Below the pieces are notes generated by a model that was not told the origin of the DNA, did no database searches, and saw only the letters and a list, made by a program, of their open reading frames with translations. 64,000 nt of DNA from Flavobacterium saccharophilum (GTDB taxonomy: Bacteria; Bacteroidota; Bacteroidia; Flavobacteriales; Flavobacteriaceae). The stretch lies in NCBI RefSeq assembly GCF_900142735.1, contig NZ_FRBY01000001.1:806001-870000 (forward strand). Reading direction: 5' to 3'. Positions 27,206 to 34,998 of the stretch are shown one piece after another. Both the position numbers and the translations under genes were made by a program. The stretch's first letter is position 1. Each line of letters opens with the position of its first letter.

Positions 27206-28519
27206 ATGAACCGAATTTATTGTTTCCTATTCTTTTTTGTCCTTACTGCTACATTTTCTCAACAGAAAAACACAGTCATTGAAGACGATTACGAAACTTT
27301 GAAAGATAAGATCCGTCTTTACTTTAACTCCTCTGTTGATCGTTCTCTAGTCTATGCTGAGCAAATGGCAAAATCTAGTAATTATGAACATTTGGCTTTT
27401 GCAAATGGTGCAATGGCTAGTATATTACAATTAAAAGGTGAAACAGATAAATCTAAAGAAAAATACAAGTTGGCACTTGGTTATTTAGCTAAAATACCTG
27501 ACTCTAAAGAAAAAAAACGTGTTACAGCTGACGTATATAATTATGGAGGATTAGCAGAATGGTACAGAGGAAATCATGGTGCTGCATTGGAAATATTTCA
27601 ATCTGGAATTAAAGTTTCTTCTCAAATAAGAGATATTAAACAAATAATAAAATTTAAGGCAAATATCGCATTGCTCAATGAATCTGTTGGGAATTACAAA
27701 TTAGCAATCAAAAACGACCGAGAAATCATTGACTTTGTAGATAAAAATGAAAATCTGTTTACCAGTGCAGAACTTTTAAACAGAAGAAGTAATGTATATC
27801 TTGGTTTAGGAAGTGCTTATGAATCGTATTATATAGATAAACGAAGAATAAAACTATTAGATTCTTCTGAATATTTTTATAAAAAGGCAATAAAATATTC
27901 TGGAAACTTTCCTTATATCGAAGCAACTTCTAGATTAAGTTTAGGAAATATTGCGAGTTGGAGAAAAGATTACAAAAGCGCAGAGAGAATATATTTTGAG
28001 GTTGTAAATCTGGCGCTAAAAAATGAACAGTTTGATTTATTAAGCTCTGCTTATTATAATCTAGGGGATCTTTTTCAATCAAATGGAGAATACTACAAAG
28101 CATTGCCTTTTTTAAAAAAAACGGATTCACTTCAGGTTTTATACCATTCAAATGAAATCTCTTATTTAAGATCTAATTACTATCAGGCAAGAATTTATAA
28201 TAAGCTGAATATGCCTGAACTTGCTCATAAGCATTCCAGAATTTATTTGGATCTTTTTGATAAACTTGAAGGGAAATTGAATGAAGAAAGAGTAAAAGTA
28301 AATTATAAGCAAGGAGAAGATAATCTTAAAGCCGAAATGCTCTCTATTGAGAAAAAATATAAAGAAGACTCCCTTTTGAATAGAATGCTAAATGTGTTTT
28401 ATGTGATTTTATTTCTTGGGATTGTCTTTTTGCTGATTAAAAATAGTAGAGATAAAAAGAAATCCCAGAAAAAAATGATTGCATTAATTTCTGATGTTTC
28501 GAAAAAAAATAAAAAATAA
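27206..28519 (+). CDS. TPR membrane protein, HTH-less paralogue 2
   Basis: A 437-residue third member of the tandem family. The signal peptide (MNRIYCFLFFFVLTATFS) is followed by QQKNTVIEDDYETLK, shared with paralogue 1. TPR helices and the C-terminal membrane helix (VFYVILFLGIVFLLIKN) are kept, and the tail ends after a short basic stretch without an HTH. It starts 17 bases after paralogue 1 and a 23-bp terminator hairpin follows. A role as an accessory sensor or as a competitor of the full-length regulator is inference. Confidence 0.82.
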   Translation: MNRIYCFLFFFVLTATFSQQKNTVIEDDYETLKDKIRLYFNSSVDRSLVYAEQMAKSSNYEHLAFANGAMASILQLKGETDKSKEKYKLALGYLAKIPDSKEKKRVTADVYNYGGLAEWYRGNHGAALEIFQSGIKVSSQIRDIKQIIKFKANIALLNESVGNYKLAIKNDREIIDFVDKNENLFTSAELLNRRSNVYLGLGSAYESYYIDKRRIKLLDSSEYFYKKAIKYSGNFPYIEATSRLSLGNIASWRKDYKSAERIYFEVVNLALKNEQFDLLSSAYYNLGDLFQSNGEYYKALPFLKKTDSLQVLYHSNEISYLRSNYYQARIYNKLNMPELAHKHSRIYLDLFDKLEGKLNEERVKVNYKQGEDNLKAEMLSIEKKYKEDSLLNRMLNVFYVILFLGIVFLLIKNSRDKKKSQKKMIALISDVSKKNKK

Positions 28520-28621
28520 GAATCAGTCTATTGCTAAAATTATCTCAGTAAAACAAGAGCTTATTTTTAAGAAATGTTCTAAGAAGAACGGAATGAAATA
28601 AAAATAATCTAATGTTTTTAT

Positions 28622-28678
28622 AAAATAATATTGCAAAGTATACTTGAAAGTTCAGTATACTTTGCAATATTATTTTTT
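28622..28678. terminator. Long perfect hairpin terminator
   Basis: A 23-bp perfect stem (28622-28644 with 28654-28676; the arms include ATTGCAAAGTATACT and AGTATACTTTGCAAT) with a 9-nt loop, flanked by A and T runs. It lies between the TPR cluster and the convergent small-peptide gene, and so can end both transcripts. Confidence 0.9.
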
Positions 28679-28733
28679 ATTATGATTTACATTGATTTGT
28701 TTCTTTAGAGCTTTAGCTCCATCAGGGAATTTA

Positions 28734-28880
28734 TTAACTAACTCCTCCCTTACCATCTTTTCCAGGATCAACCGCTGGTGGTGGTGTAGGTACATCATCT
28801 CCTCCTCGAACCATTTTTTGTTGGTTTTTAGATAATTTTTCTGCCTGAAAATCTTCGAATTTTAATTTCATATTTGCCAT
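28734..28880 (-). CDS. Double-glycine leader peptide precursor, Cys-free
   Basis: A 48-residue peptide gene. Its first 27 residues look like a C39-peptidase-type leader (MKLKFEDFQAEKLSKNQQK then MVRGG), ending in Gly-Gly. The predicted core, DDVPTPPPAVDPGKDGKGG plus Val-Ser, is rich in Pro, Gly and Asp and has no Cys, so it would not need disulfide formation. It points away from the exporter operon on the other strand and is separated from it by 259 bases. Either ATG (28880 or 28871) could start translation. A natural-product or bacteriocin-like precursor is inferred; the mature activity is unknown. Confidence 0.75.
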   Translation of the reverse strand: MANMKLKFEDFQAEKLSKNQQKMVRGGDDVPTPPPAVDPGKDGKGGVS

Positions 28881-29139
28881 CTTATTGTGTGTTAGAATTA
28901 TTGTATATCAAAACTAGACAAAAAGGAAAACGCTTCATCGAGAATAGGTTTTTGCAAGTTTTTGCGAAACACTTTGTTTGATAATTAATTGATAATCAAA
29001 TGATTAAATCTTTAATTCAGACTGATATAATTTATAAATTGTATGTAGTATAATTGATAAAATGTGTGCCTTCAGCGTTTTATTTTGGATAAAAACACTA
29101 ATCTTTGTACTGTAATTATGATTTTAAACGATCCGAAAG

Positions 29140-30696
29140 ATGTTAAAACTTGTCCAAAAATTTCTACAGATAAATAGATACTCAGAGATAAAAAATGAGT
29201 TTAAGGATTTGTTTCTTTCTCATCCAAATTATCCAAGTCTATTTGCGATAACAGATTCGTTAGATCTTTTATCTATAGAGAACGCAGCAATAAGAGTTCC
29301 GAAAGAACAGATAGTAGATTTGCCAGCAAATTTTTTAGCTTATTTTCAGGATGAACTTATATTAGTAGAAAAAGCCAAAAATGATGTTCGTGTTACAACC
29401 GAAAAAAAGGGACCTTATAAAATGGCTTACGAAAAATTCCTTTTAGATTGGAATGGCGTAATTGTAGCGATCGAACCAAATAATGTAATCGCAAGAGAAA
29501 ATTTGAAAGTAGAATATAATTGGTTAAAATATTCTCTGCCTTTTCTTCTTTTAGTTGGCTTGTCGTTTTTTTATAATACATATAGTTGGTTTAGTCTTGC
29601 TTTTTTAGCAACCTCTATATTCGGTCTTGTTGTGAGCATACTTATTGTACAGGAGAAATTAGGTTTTAAAAATACAATGATCTCAAAATTTTGCAATCTG
29701 AGTTCAAATTCTTCATGTAATTCTGTTATTAATGCTAATGAAGGAACCGAAAACAAATTGCTTAATTTTTCAGACTTACCACTTATTTTTTTCGGTGCAA
29801 GTTTGATCGCAATTTTAGTAAAGCCTTTTGATTCGGCAATATTTATAGGGTTTTTAAGTTTACTCGCTATCCCTGTCATAGTATCCTCTATTTGGATTCA
29901 AAAATTTGAAATTCAAAAATGGTGCGTAATGTGTCTGGTAGTATCGTTCTTAATTTTTACGCAAAGTGCAATATGGTTTGCATCAGATTTTTTCACACTG
30001 ACTTTTGCATTTGAAAGCATGTTTCCTTTCTTATTTTCTTTGGCTCTTCTTTTACCAATGTGGCTTATTGCAAAACCAATGATAAAAAGCATGCTGAAAA
30101 GTGATAACTCACTTAAAGAGTTGAAAAAATTCAAAAGAAATTATTCATTATTAAACTTCCTGTCTAGAAAAGTAATAAACACAAACGGATTTGATGATCT
30201 AAGAGGATTGAACTTTGGTAACAGAAACGCAGCAGTAAAACTCTCTGTGATTATAAGCCCAAGTTGTGGTTTATGTAACACCACATTCCAGGAAGCATTT
30301 GAATTGGTTTTAAAATTTCCGGATAGAATATTTCTAAAAGTACTGTTTAATATCAACCCGGAAAACACAGATAATCCATATAAAGCGGTTGTAGAAAGAC
30401 TATTGACAATAAACAGATCTACACCGGGAAAAACGGTTGAAGCTATTTCAGACTGGCATATTAAAAAGATGAGTCTTAAAAAATGGCTTAAAAAATGGCA
30501 TGTTGAGTCAGTGAGCATGATGATTAATCAGGAGATTAATAAACAATATGAGTGGTGTTCGAAAAATAATTTTAATTATACACCGGTTAAAATTGTAAAT
30601 GAGAAGTTGTTTCCGAACGAATACGAGCTAAACGAGCTGAAATATTTTCTAAACGATTATGTAGAAGATGTCGAAATTCTCGAGAAAATTGCCTAA
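29140..30696 (+). CDS. C39-like / VKOR / thioredoxin-fold fusion, disulfide-forming membrane protein
   Basis: A 518-residue fusion in three parts. Residues 1-115 resemble a C39 peptidase fold (SHPNYPSLFAITDSLDLLSI ... WNGVIVAIEP) but lack the catalytic Cys. Residues 128-315 form a VKOR-type membrane domain of several helices, with a loop Cys pair C185/C193 and the active-site pair W-C262-V-M-C265. Residues about 365-500 are a thioredoxin fold with C376-G-L-C379. VKOR fusions make disulfides by passing electrons to quinone. The genes directly downstream encode Cys-rich leader peptides and their exporter, so the protein probably binds the leader with its dead C39 domain and oxidises the peptide. 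Confidence 0.88.
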   Translation: MLKLVQKFLQINRYSEIKNEFKDLFLSHPNYPSLFAITDSLDLLSIENAAIRVPKEQIVDLPANFLAYFQDELILVEKAKNDVRVTTEKKGPYKMAYEKFLLDWNGVIVAIEPNNVIARENLKVEYNWLKYSLPFLLLVGLSFFYNTYSWFSLAFLATSIFGLVVSILIVQEKLGFKNTMISKFCNLSSNSSCNSVINANEGTENKLLNFSDLPLIFFGASLIAILVKPFDSAIFIGFLSLLAIPVIVSSIWIQKFEIQKWCVMCLVVSFLIFTQSAIWFASDFFTLTFAFESMFPFLFSLALLLPMWLIAKPMIKSMLKSDNSLKELKKFKRNYSLLNFLSRKVINTNGFDDLRGLNFGNRNAAVKLSVIISPSCGLCNTTFQEAFELVLKFPDRIFLKVLFNINPENTDNPYKAVVERLLTINRSTPGKTVEAISDWHIKKMSLKKWLKKWHVESVSMMINQEINKQYEWCSKNNFNYTPVKIVNEKLFPNEYELNELKYFLNDYVEDVEILEKIA

Positions 30697-30760
30697 CAGG
30701 AGAAAAGCAGACAGAATCTTCAAATGTCTTAAAACGATTGAAGCCTAAAACTTAGAACTT

Positions 30761-30931
30761 ATGCTAAAGAATATTTTAAACCTTGAAGGAACGCAGGAAT
30801 TAACAGCAAATGAGCAAAAAATGATTATTGCTAATAATGTAAAAGAAGTATCTCCAAGATGCGAGGCCTGGATTAGTGAAGAAGATTGTACATCATATTC
30901 TGACAGAAGAGAGTTGTGGCAATTAAATTGA
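30761..30931 (+). CDS. Leader peptide precursor with two Cys, no Gly-Gly
   Basis: A 56-residue precursor. MLKNILNLEGTQELTANEQK is clearly related to the leader of the next gene, but where that one has IKGG this has IIANN, so the double-glycine cleavage site is missing. The predicted core contains two Cys (PRCEAWISEEDCTSYS). It lies between the VKOR fusion and the exporter. It may be a decaying copy, be cut at a different site, or act uncut. Confidence 0.72.
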   Translation: MLKNILNLEGTQELTANEQKMIIANNVKEVSPRCEAWISEEDCTSYSDRRELWQLN

Positions 30932-30954
30932 TTAAAAATTAAAACATAACAGCC

Positions 30955-31146
30955 ATGTTAAAGAAAATTTTAAATCTAAAAAATGCTCAGCATATAAGTA
31001 AAAGTGAGCAAAAGACAATAAAAGGAGGAATTCCTGAATGTTGGATTTATGCGATAGAAGCGGGATGTGTTTTAGTTCCAGTTGGTGAACCGTGCCCCAT
31101 AGATAAAATGCCGGGCATTTGCGATACAAGTCGCCTTTGCTGTTGA
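30955..31146 (+). CDS. Cys-rich double-glycine leader peptide precursor
   Basis: A 63-residue precursor. The leader MLKKILNLKNAQHISKSEQK continues TIKGG, a canonical C39-peptidase leader ending in Gly-Gly at residue 25. The core of 38 residues begins IPECWIYAIEAGCVLVP, ends CDTSRLCC, and has six Cys, enough for three disulfides. It starts 23 bases after the preceding precursor and is followed, after a gap, by the matching C39 ABC exporter. A bacteriocin-like or signalling peptide is inferred. Confidence 0.85.
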   Translation: MLKKILNLKNAQHISKSEQKTIKGGIPECWIYAIEAGCVLVPVGEPCPIDKMPGICDTSRLCC

Positions 31147-31470
31147 TTTTAAATTTTATACAAGCAATAATATAAAGCCTTATCAGAAATTTAGTCATGT
31201 TTTTTTTTGAATTTGTAGGCGCTCGATCGTGGAACATTGAGCAAATATCCCAACATTGATGATTGGTGTCGGGATTCTCAGGAAATTGGTCGCTGTGTTA
31301 ATTTTATTTGGTTAGGGTTAGCCAGTGCCATGTCCTAGAGAAAAAGTTGTATTGCTAATTTTTTATTTTTTAGATACTTAACAGAGTAGATTTATTTCTT
31401 CTCTGTTTTTTTTTACTGTTAAATCAAAAAATATAATGTTAAATTGCTACTGAAAAAAATAATTTAGAAA
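31147..31470. other. Intergenic region before the exporter gene
   Basis: A 324-base gap. It contains a possible remnant of a further Cys peptide (31219-31338, listed separately) and, close to 31400-31470, AT-rich sequence likely to carry the ribosome-binding region of the exporter. No terminator hairpin was found, so read-through from the peptide genes is possible. Confidence 0.5.
31219..31338 (+). pseudogene. Possible remnant of a third Cys-containing peptide
   Basis: 39 open codons bounded by stops, reading in part IDDWCRDSQEIGRCVNFIW. Two Cys with aromatic neighbours resemble the cores encoded just upstream, but a stop (31216-31218) precedes it, there is no leader and the only possible start is a TTG. 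Most likely a truncated precursor, or chance. Confidence 0.25.
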
Positions 31471-33663
31471 TTGAAAAAATTTACCCATTTTAAACAAGCT
31501 GATATTAAAGATTGTGGTCCAACATGTTTGAAAATTATTGCCAAACATTACGGTAAAACGATCAATATTCAGGATTTGCGAGATATTAGCGAGACAACTC
31601 GTGAGGGGAGTAATTTGCTGTTTTTAAGCGATGCCGCAGAAAAAATTGGCTTTAGGACTTTAGGGGTAAAGTTAAATTTAGAAAGACTAGAAGAGGCGCC
31701 TTTGCCTTGTATTCTGCATTGGAATAAAAACCATTATGTTGTTCTTTATAAAATCAAGAAAAATACCTATTACATTTCAGATCCGGCTTTTGGACTCATT
31801 GAATACAACAGAGAGGATTTTATAAAATTCTGGATTGGAAATAATGCAGATAACGCGACTAAAGAAGGCATTGCATTGCTGATGGAAGCAGCACCAAAAT
31901 TCTTTCAGTCTGATTTTGATAAGGAGGAAAATAAAGGATTAGGTTTTAAGTTGTTGTCCCAATATGTATTGCGCTATAAGTCTTTTTTGACGCAGTTAAG
32001 TATTGGTTTGGTTGCCAGTAGTTTATTAATGCTTATTTCACCGTTTTTAACCCAAAGTATAGTTGATGTTGGGATACAGAATCAAAATCTTCGTTTCGTC
32101 TATTTGATTCTATTTGCACAATTATTTCTTTTTGCCGGAAAAACAGGTTTAGAATTGATCAGAAGCTGGATATTGCTTCATCTGTCTACCCGAATCAATA
32201 TTTCGCTTATTTCAGATTTCTTTATTAAACTGATGAATTTACCCATTTCTTTTTTTGATGTCCGAATGACAAGCGACATTATGCTGCGGATTAATGATCA
32301 TCGGCGCATAGAGAGAATCCTGACTACATCGTCTTTAAATGTATTGTTTTCTATGATTAATATGGTTGTTTTGGGCGCAGTTCTGGCCTATTTTAACCTG
32401 AAAATTTTCCTTGTGTTTTTTATAGGAAGCTTGTTGTATTTTGGCTGGATTACTTTGTTTTTGAAAAGAAGAGAAGTGCTGGATTATAAACGTTTTGCCG
32501 AAGTGTCTCAGGAGCAAAGTAAGGTGATGGAGCTTATAAATGGCATGCAGGAAATCAAACTCCACAATGCCGAAAAACAAAAACGCTGGGGTTGGGAATA
32601 TGTGCAGGCACGACTTTTCAGGGTTTCAATAAAAGGCCTTATTTTAGAACAAACCCAAACTATAGGATCTTCTTTTATTAATGAATTAAAAAACATTTTC
32701 ATCATATTTCTTTCGGCTAAATTGGTTATTGATGGTTCAATTACACTCGGAATGATGCTGGCCATTAGCTCTATCGTAGGAAGTTTAAACGGGCCAATAA
32801 CGCAGCTGATAGAATTTGTAAGGGAATTGCAGGATGCCAAAATATCGTTGGCAAGGTTATCTGAAATTCATGAAAAAGAAGATGAAATACAACAGGAAGT
32901 CCATCAGACAAATGAAGTTCCGGTTGATTGTGATATTACGCTGAAAGATGTTTCATATCGCTATTTGGGATCAGATATTCCTGTTTTGAATGATTTGAAT
33001 TTGGTAATTCCGGCTAATAAAGTAACAGCGATTGTAGGCGTTAGCGGAAGTGGTAAAACAACGTTGATGAAATTGCTTCTTAAGTTTTACGATCCCGAAA
33101 AAGGCGAAATAAATATTGGAAATGCCCAGTTAAAAAATATTTCACAAAAAGCCTGGCGATCCAATATTGGGGCAGTAATGCAGGAGGGTTTTATTTTTAG
33201 TGATACGATTGCGAATAATATTGCTTTTGGAGTTGATAAAATTGATAAAGAGCGTTTAGTATATGCAGCAGATGTGGCCAATATAAAAGAATACATCAGT
33301 GGGTTGCCCTTGGGATACAATACAAAAATTGGAGCAGAAGGAGTAGGAATGAGTACCGGACAAAAACAACGTCTACTTATTGCAAGAGCGGTTTATAAAA
33401 ATCCGGAAATACTATTTTTTGATGAAGCAACATCGGCTTTGGACGCTAATAATGAAAAAGCAATCATGCAAAAGCTGGATGTATTCTTCAAAAACAAAAC
33501 AGTGATCGTAATTGCGCATAGATTGAGTACAGTAATAAATGCAGATCAGATTGTGGTTTTAGATAAGGGAAAGATTATCGAAATTGGAAACCATTCAGCA
33601 TTGGTGGAACAAAAAGGAAATTATTTTGAGTTGGTTAAAAATCAATTGCAGTTAGGAAATTAA
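31471..33663 (+). CDS. Peptidase-domain-containing ABC transporter (C39, PCAT type)
   Basis: A 730-residue exporter that cleaves double-glycine leaders and moves the mature peptide across the inner membrane. The C39 domain is at residues 1-140, with catalytic Cys15 (IKDCGPTCL), His88 (NKNHYVVLY) and Asp104 (ISDPAFG). Six membrane helices follow at about 160-450. The ATPase at about 490-720 has Walker A GVSGSGKTT, signature STGQKQRLLIARA, Walker B ILFFDEATSALD and the switch IAHRLST. All catalytic residues are intact. The start is TTG at 31471. The HlyD adaptor gene starts two bases after the stop, so the two are one operon. Confidence 0.95.
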   Translation: MKKFTHFKQADIKDCGPTCLKIIAKHYGKTINIQDLRDISETTREGSNLLFLSDAAEKIGFRTLGVKLNLERLEEAPLPCILHWNKNHYVVLYKIKKNTYYISDPAFGLIEYNREDFIKFWIGNNADNATKEGIALLMEAAPKFFQSDFDKEENKGLGFKLLSQYVLRYKSFLTQLSIGLVASSLLMLISPFLTQSIVDVGIQNQNLRFVYLILFAQLFLFAGKTGLELIRSWILLHLSTRINISLISDFFIKLMNLPISFFDVRMTSDIMLRINDHRRIERILTTSSLNVLFSMINMVVLGAVLAYFNLKIFLVFFIGSLLYFGWITLFLKRREVLDYKRFAEVSQEQSKVMELINGMQEIKLHNAEKQKRWGWEYVQARLFRVSIKGLILEQTQTIGSSFINELKNIFIIFLSAKLVIDGSITLGMMLAISSIVGSLNGPITQLIEFVRELQDAKISLARLSEIHEKEDEIQQEVHQTNEVPVDCDITLKDVSYRYLGSDIPVLNDLNLVIPANKVTAIVGVSGSGKTTLMKLLLKFYDPEKGEINIGNAQLKNISQKAWRSNIGAVMQEGFIFSDTIANNIAFGVDKIDKERLVYAADVANIKEYISGLPLGYNTKIGAEGVGMSTGQKQRLLIARAVYKNPEILFFDEATSALDANNEKAIMQKLDVFFKNKTVIVIAHRLSTVINADQIVVLDKGKIIEIGNHSALVEQKGNYFELVKNQLQLGN

Positions 33664-33665
33664 TT

Positions 33666-34955
33666 ATGGCTGAAGATACATTCGAATTAAGAAGTGAAGA
33701 AGTTCAGGACATCCTGACTAAAGTACCGCACTGGATGATCCGATGGGGAACGGTCTTGATATTTGCCATTATTTTTATGCTCTTTTTTATTTCGTGGTTC
33801 ATAAAATACCCAGATGTTGTAAATACAGAGATTGTAATTACAACCAATATTCCACCGGAGAAGATTGTATCAAAATCATCAGGAAGGATCGAAGTGATTT
33901 TGGTAAAGAATAGAGCCGTAGTGTCAAAAGGTACGACATTGGCAATTATTGAAAACACGGCAAATTATAAGGATGTTTTTTTATTAAAAAGCATAGTTGA
34001 AAATTATAATATCAACGATCCCAAAAAAACATTTCCATTTGCTGTTTTAAAAAATAGTCAATTAGGGGAAATTGAAAGTGCTTTTGCTGTTTTTCAAAAA
34101 GATTATGAAGCAGACAAACTAAATGAAAATTTACAGCCTTTTGAAGTCGAAAACAGAGCGCAGATTTCTGAAAAAGTTCAGATTAAGGAAAGGTTAGATA
34201 TTCTGCAGCAGCAAAAAGTACTTAACGAGAGTGAATTACAGCTTCAGAAAAATGAAATCGCCCGTTTTGAAACACTGTTTAATAAAGGAATTATCTCAGC
34301 GCAGGAAATGGAAGCTAAAAAACTAGGCTACCTCCAGGCCCAAAAGAATTATAAGAGTTTATTAACGTCGATTTCTGAATTAAGGTCCTCTTTGATAGAT
34401 AACACAAAACTGAGCCGTAATTCGCAGATAAGCGGCACTAAAGAAGAAGTTAACCTTGGTCGCAATATGGCACAGTCCTTTTTTCAGCTTAAAAAAGTGA
34501 TAAAAGATTGGGAATTGGCCTATACGCTAAAATCATCAATTAGTGGTGTCGTTACTTTTTTACAGGTCTGGAATGAAAACCAAACTATAAATGTTGGCGA
34601 TAATGTCTTTTCTATTATTCCTGATGCAAAGAATGGTTTCATAGGAAAGGTAAAGGCTCCGGCACTAAATTCAGGCAAAATAAAAGTAGGACAAAAAGTA
34701 AATATCAGATTGGCCAATTTTCCCGATAGGGAATTTGGAGTGCTAAAAGGCAAAATTCAGAATATTTCTCTTGTTCCGGATAAAGATGGTAATCTGCTTT
34801 TAGATGTTGCGCTCCCTGATGGATTGCAAACTTCGTATAATAAACAAATTGTATTTCAGCAGGAAATGAAAGGAAGCGCTGAAATTGTTACGGAAGATTT
34901 ACGATTAATTGAAAGAATTTTATATCAATTTAAGAGTATATTTGAGCAAGTTTAA
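33666..34955 (+). CDS. HlyD family secretion adaptor
   Basis: A 429-residue membrane-fusion protein partnering the C39 exporter. A short cytoplasmic N-terminus is followed by a transmembrane helix (about 28-45, VLIFAIIFMLFFISWFI). A barrel half follows (PPEKIVSKSSGRIEVILVKN, lipoyl-like), then a long alpha-helical hairpin (about 130-270, Gln/Glu/Lys-rich), then the second lipoyl half (LKSSISGVVTFLQVWNENQ) and beta-barrel (GKVKAPALNSGKIKVGQKV). It bridges the inner-membrane ABC protein to an outer-membrane channel that is not encoded nearby. Its ATG lies 2 bases after the exporter stop. Confidence 0.93.
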   Translation: MAEDTFELRSEEVQDILTKVPHWMIRWGTVLIFAIIFMLFFISWFIKYPDVVNTEIVITTNIPPEKIVSKSSGRIEVILVKNRAVVSKGTTLAIIENTANYKDVFLLKSIVENYNINDPKKTFPFAVLKNSQLGEIESAFAVFQKDYEADKLNENLQPFEVENRAQISEKVQIKERLDILQQQKVLNESELQLQKNEIARFETLFNKGIISAQEMEAKKLGYLQAQKNYKSLLTSISELRSSLIDNTKLSRNSQISGTKEEVNLGRNMAQSFFQLKKVIKDWELAYTLKSSISGVVTFLQVWNENQTINVGDNVFSIIPDAKNGFIGKVKAPALNSGKIKVGQKVNIRLANFPDREFGVLKGKIQNISLVPDKDGNLLLDVALPDGLQTSYNKQIVFQQEMKGSAEIVTEDLRLIERILYQFKSIFEQV

Positions 34956-34998
34956 AATTAACCCAAACCTAAATAACTAACATAACCATTTTTTTCTA

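Noticed and set aside
30932..31237. 101-codon minus-strand frame over the Cys-rich precursor
   Set aside because: Antisense to a precursor with a textbook double-glycine leader; no family features of its own.
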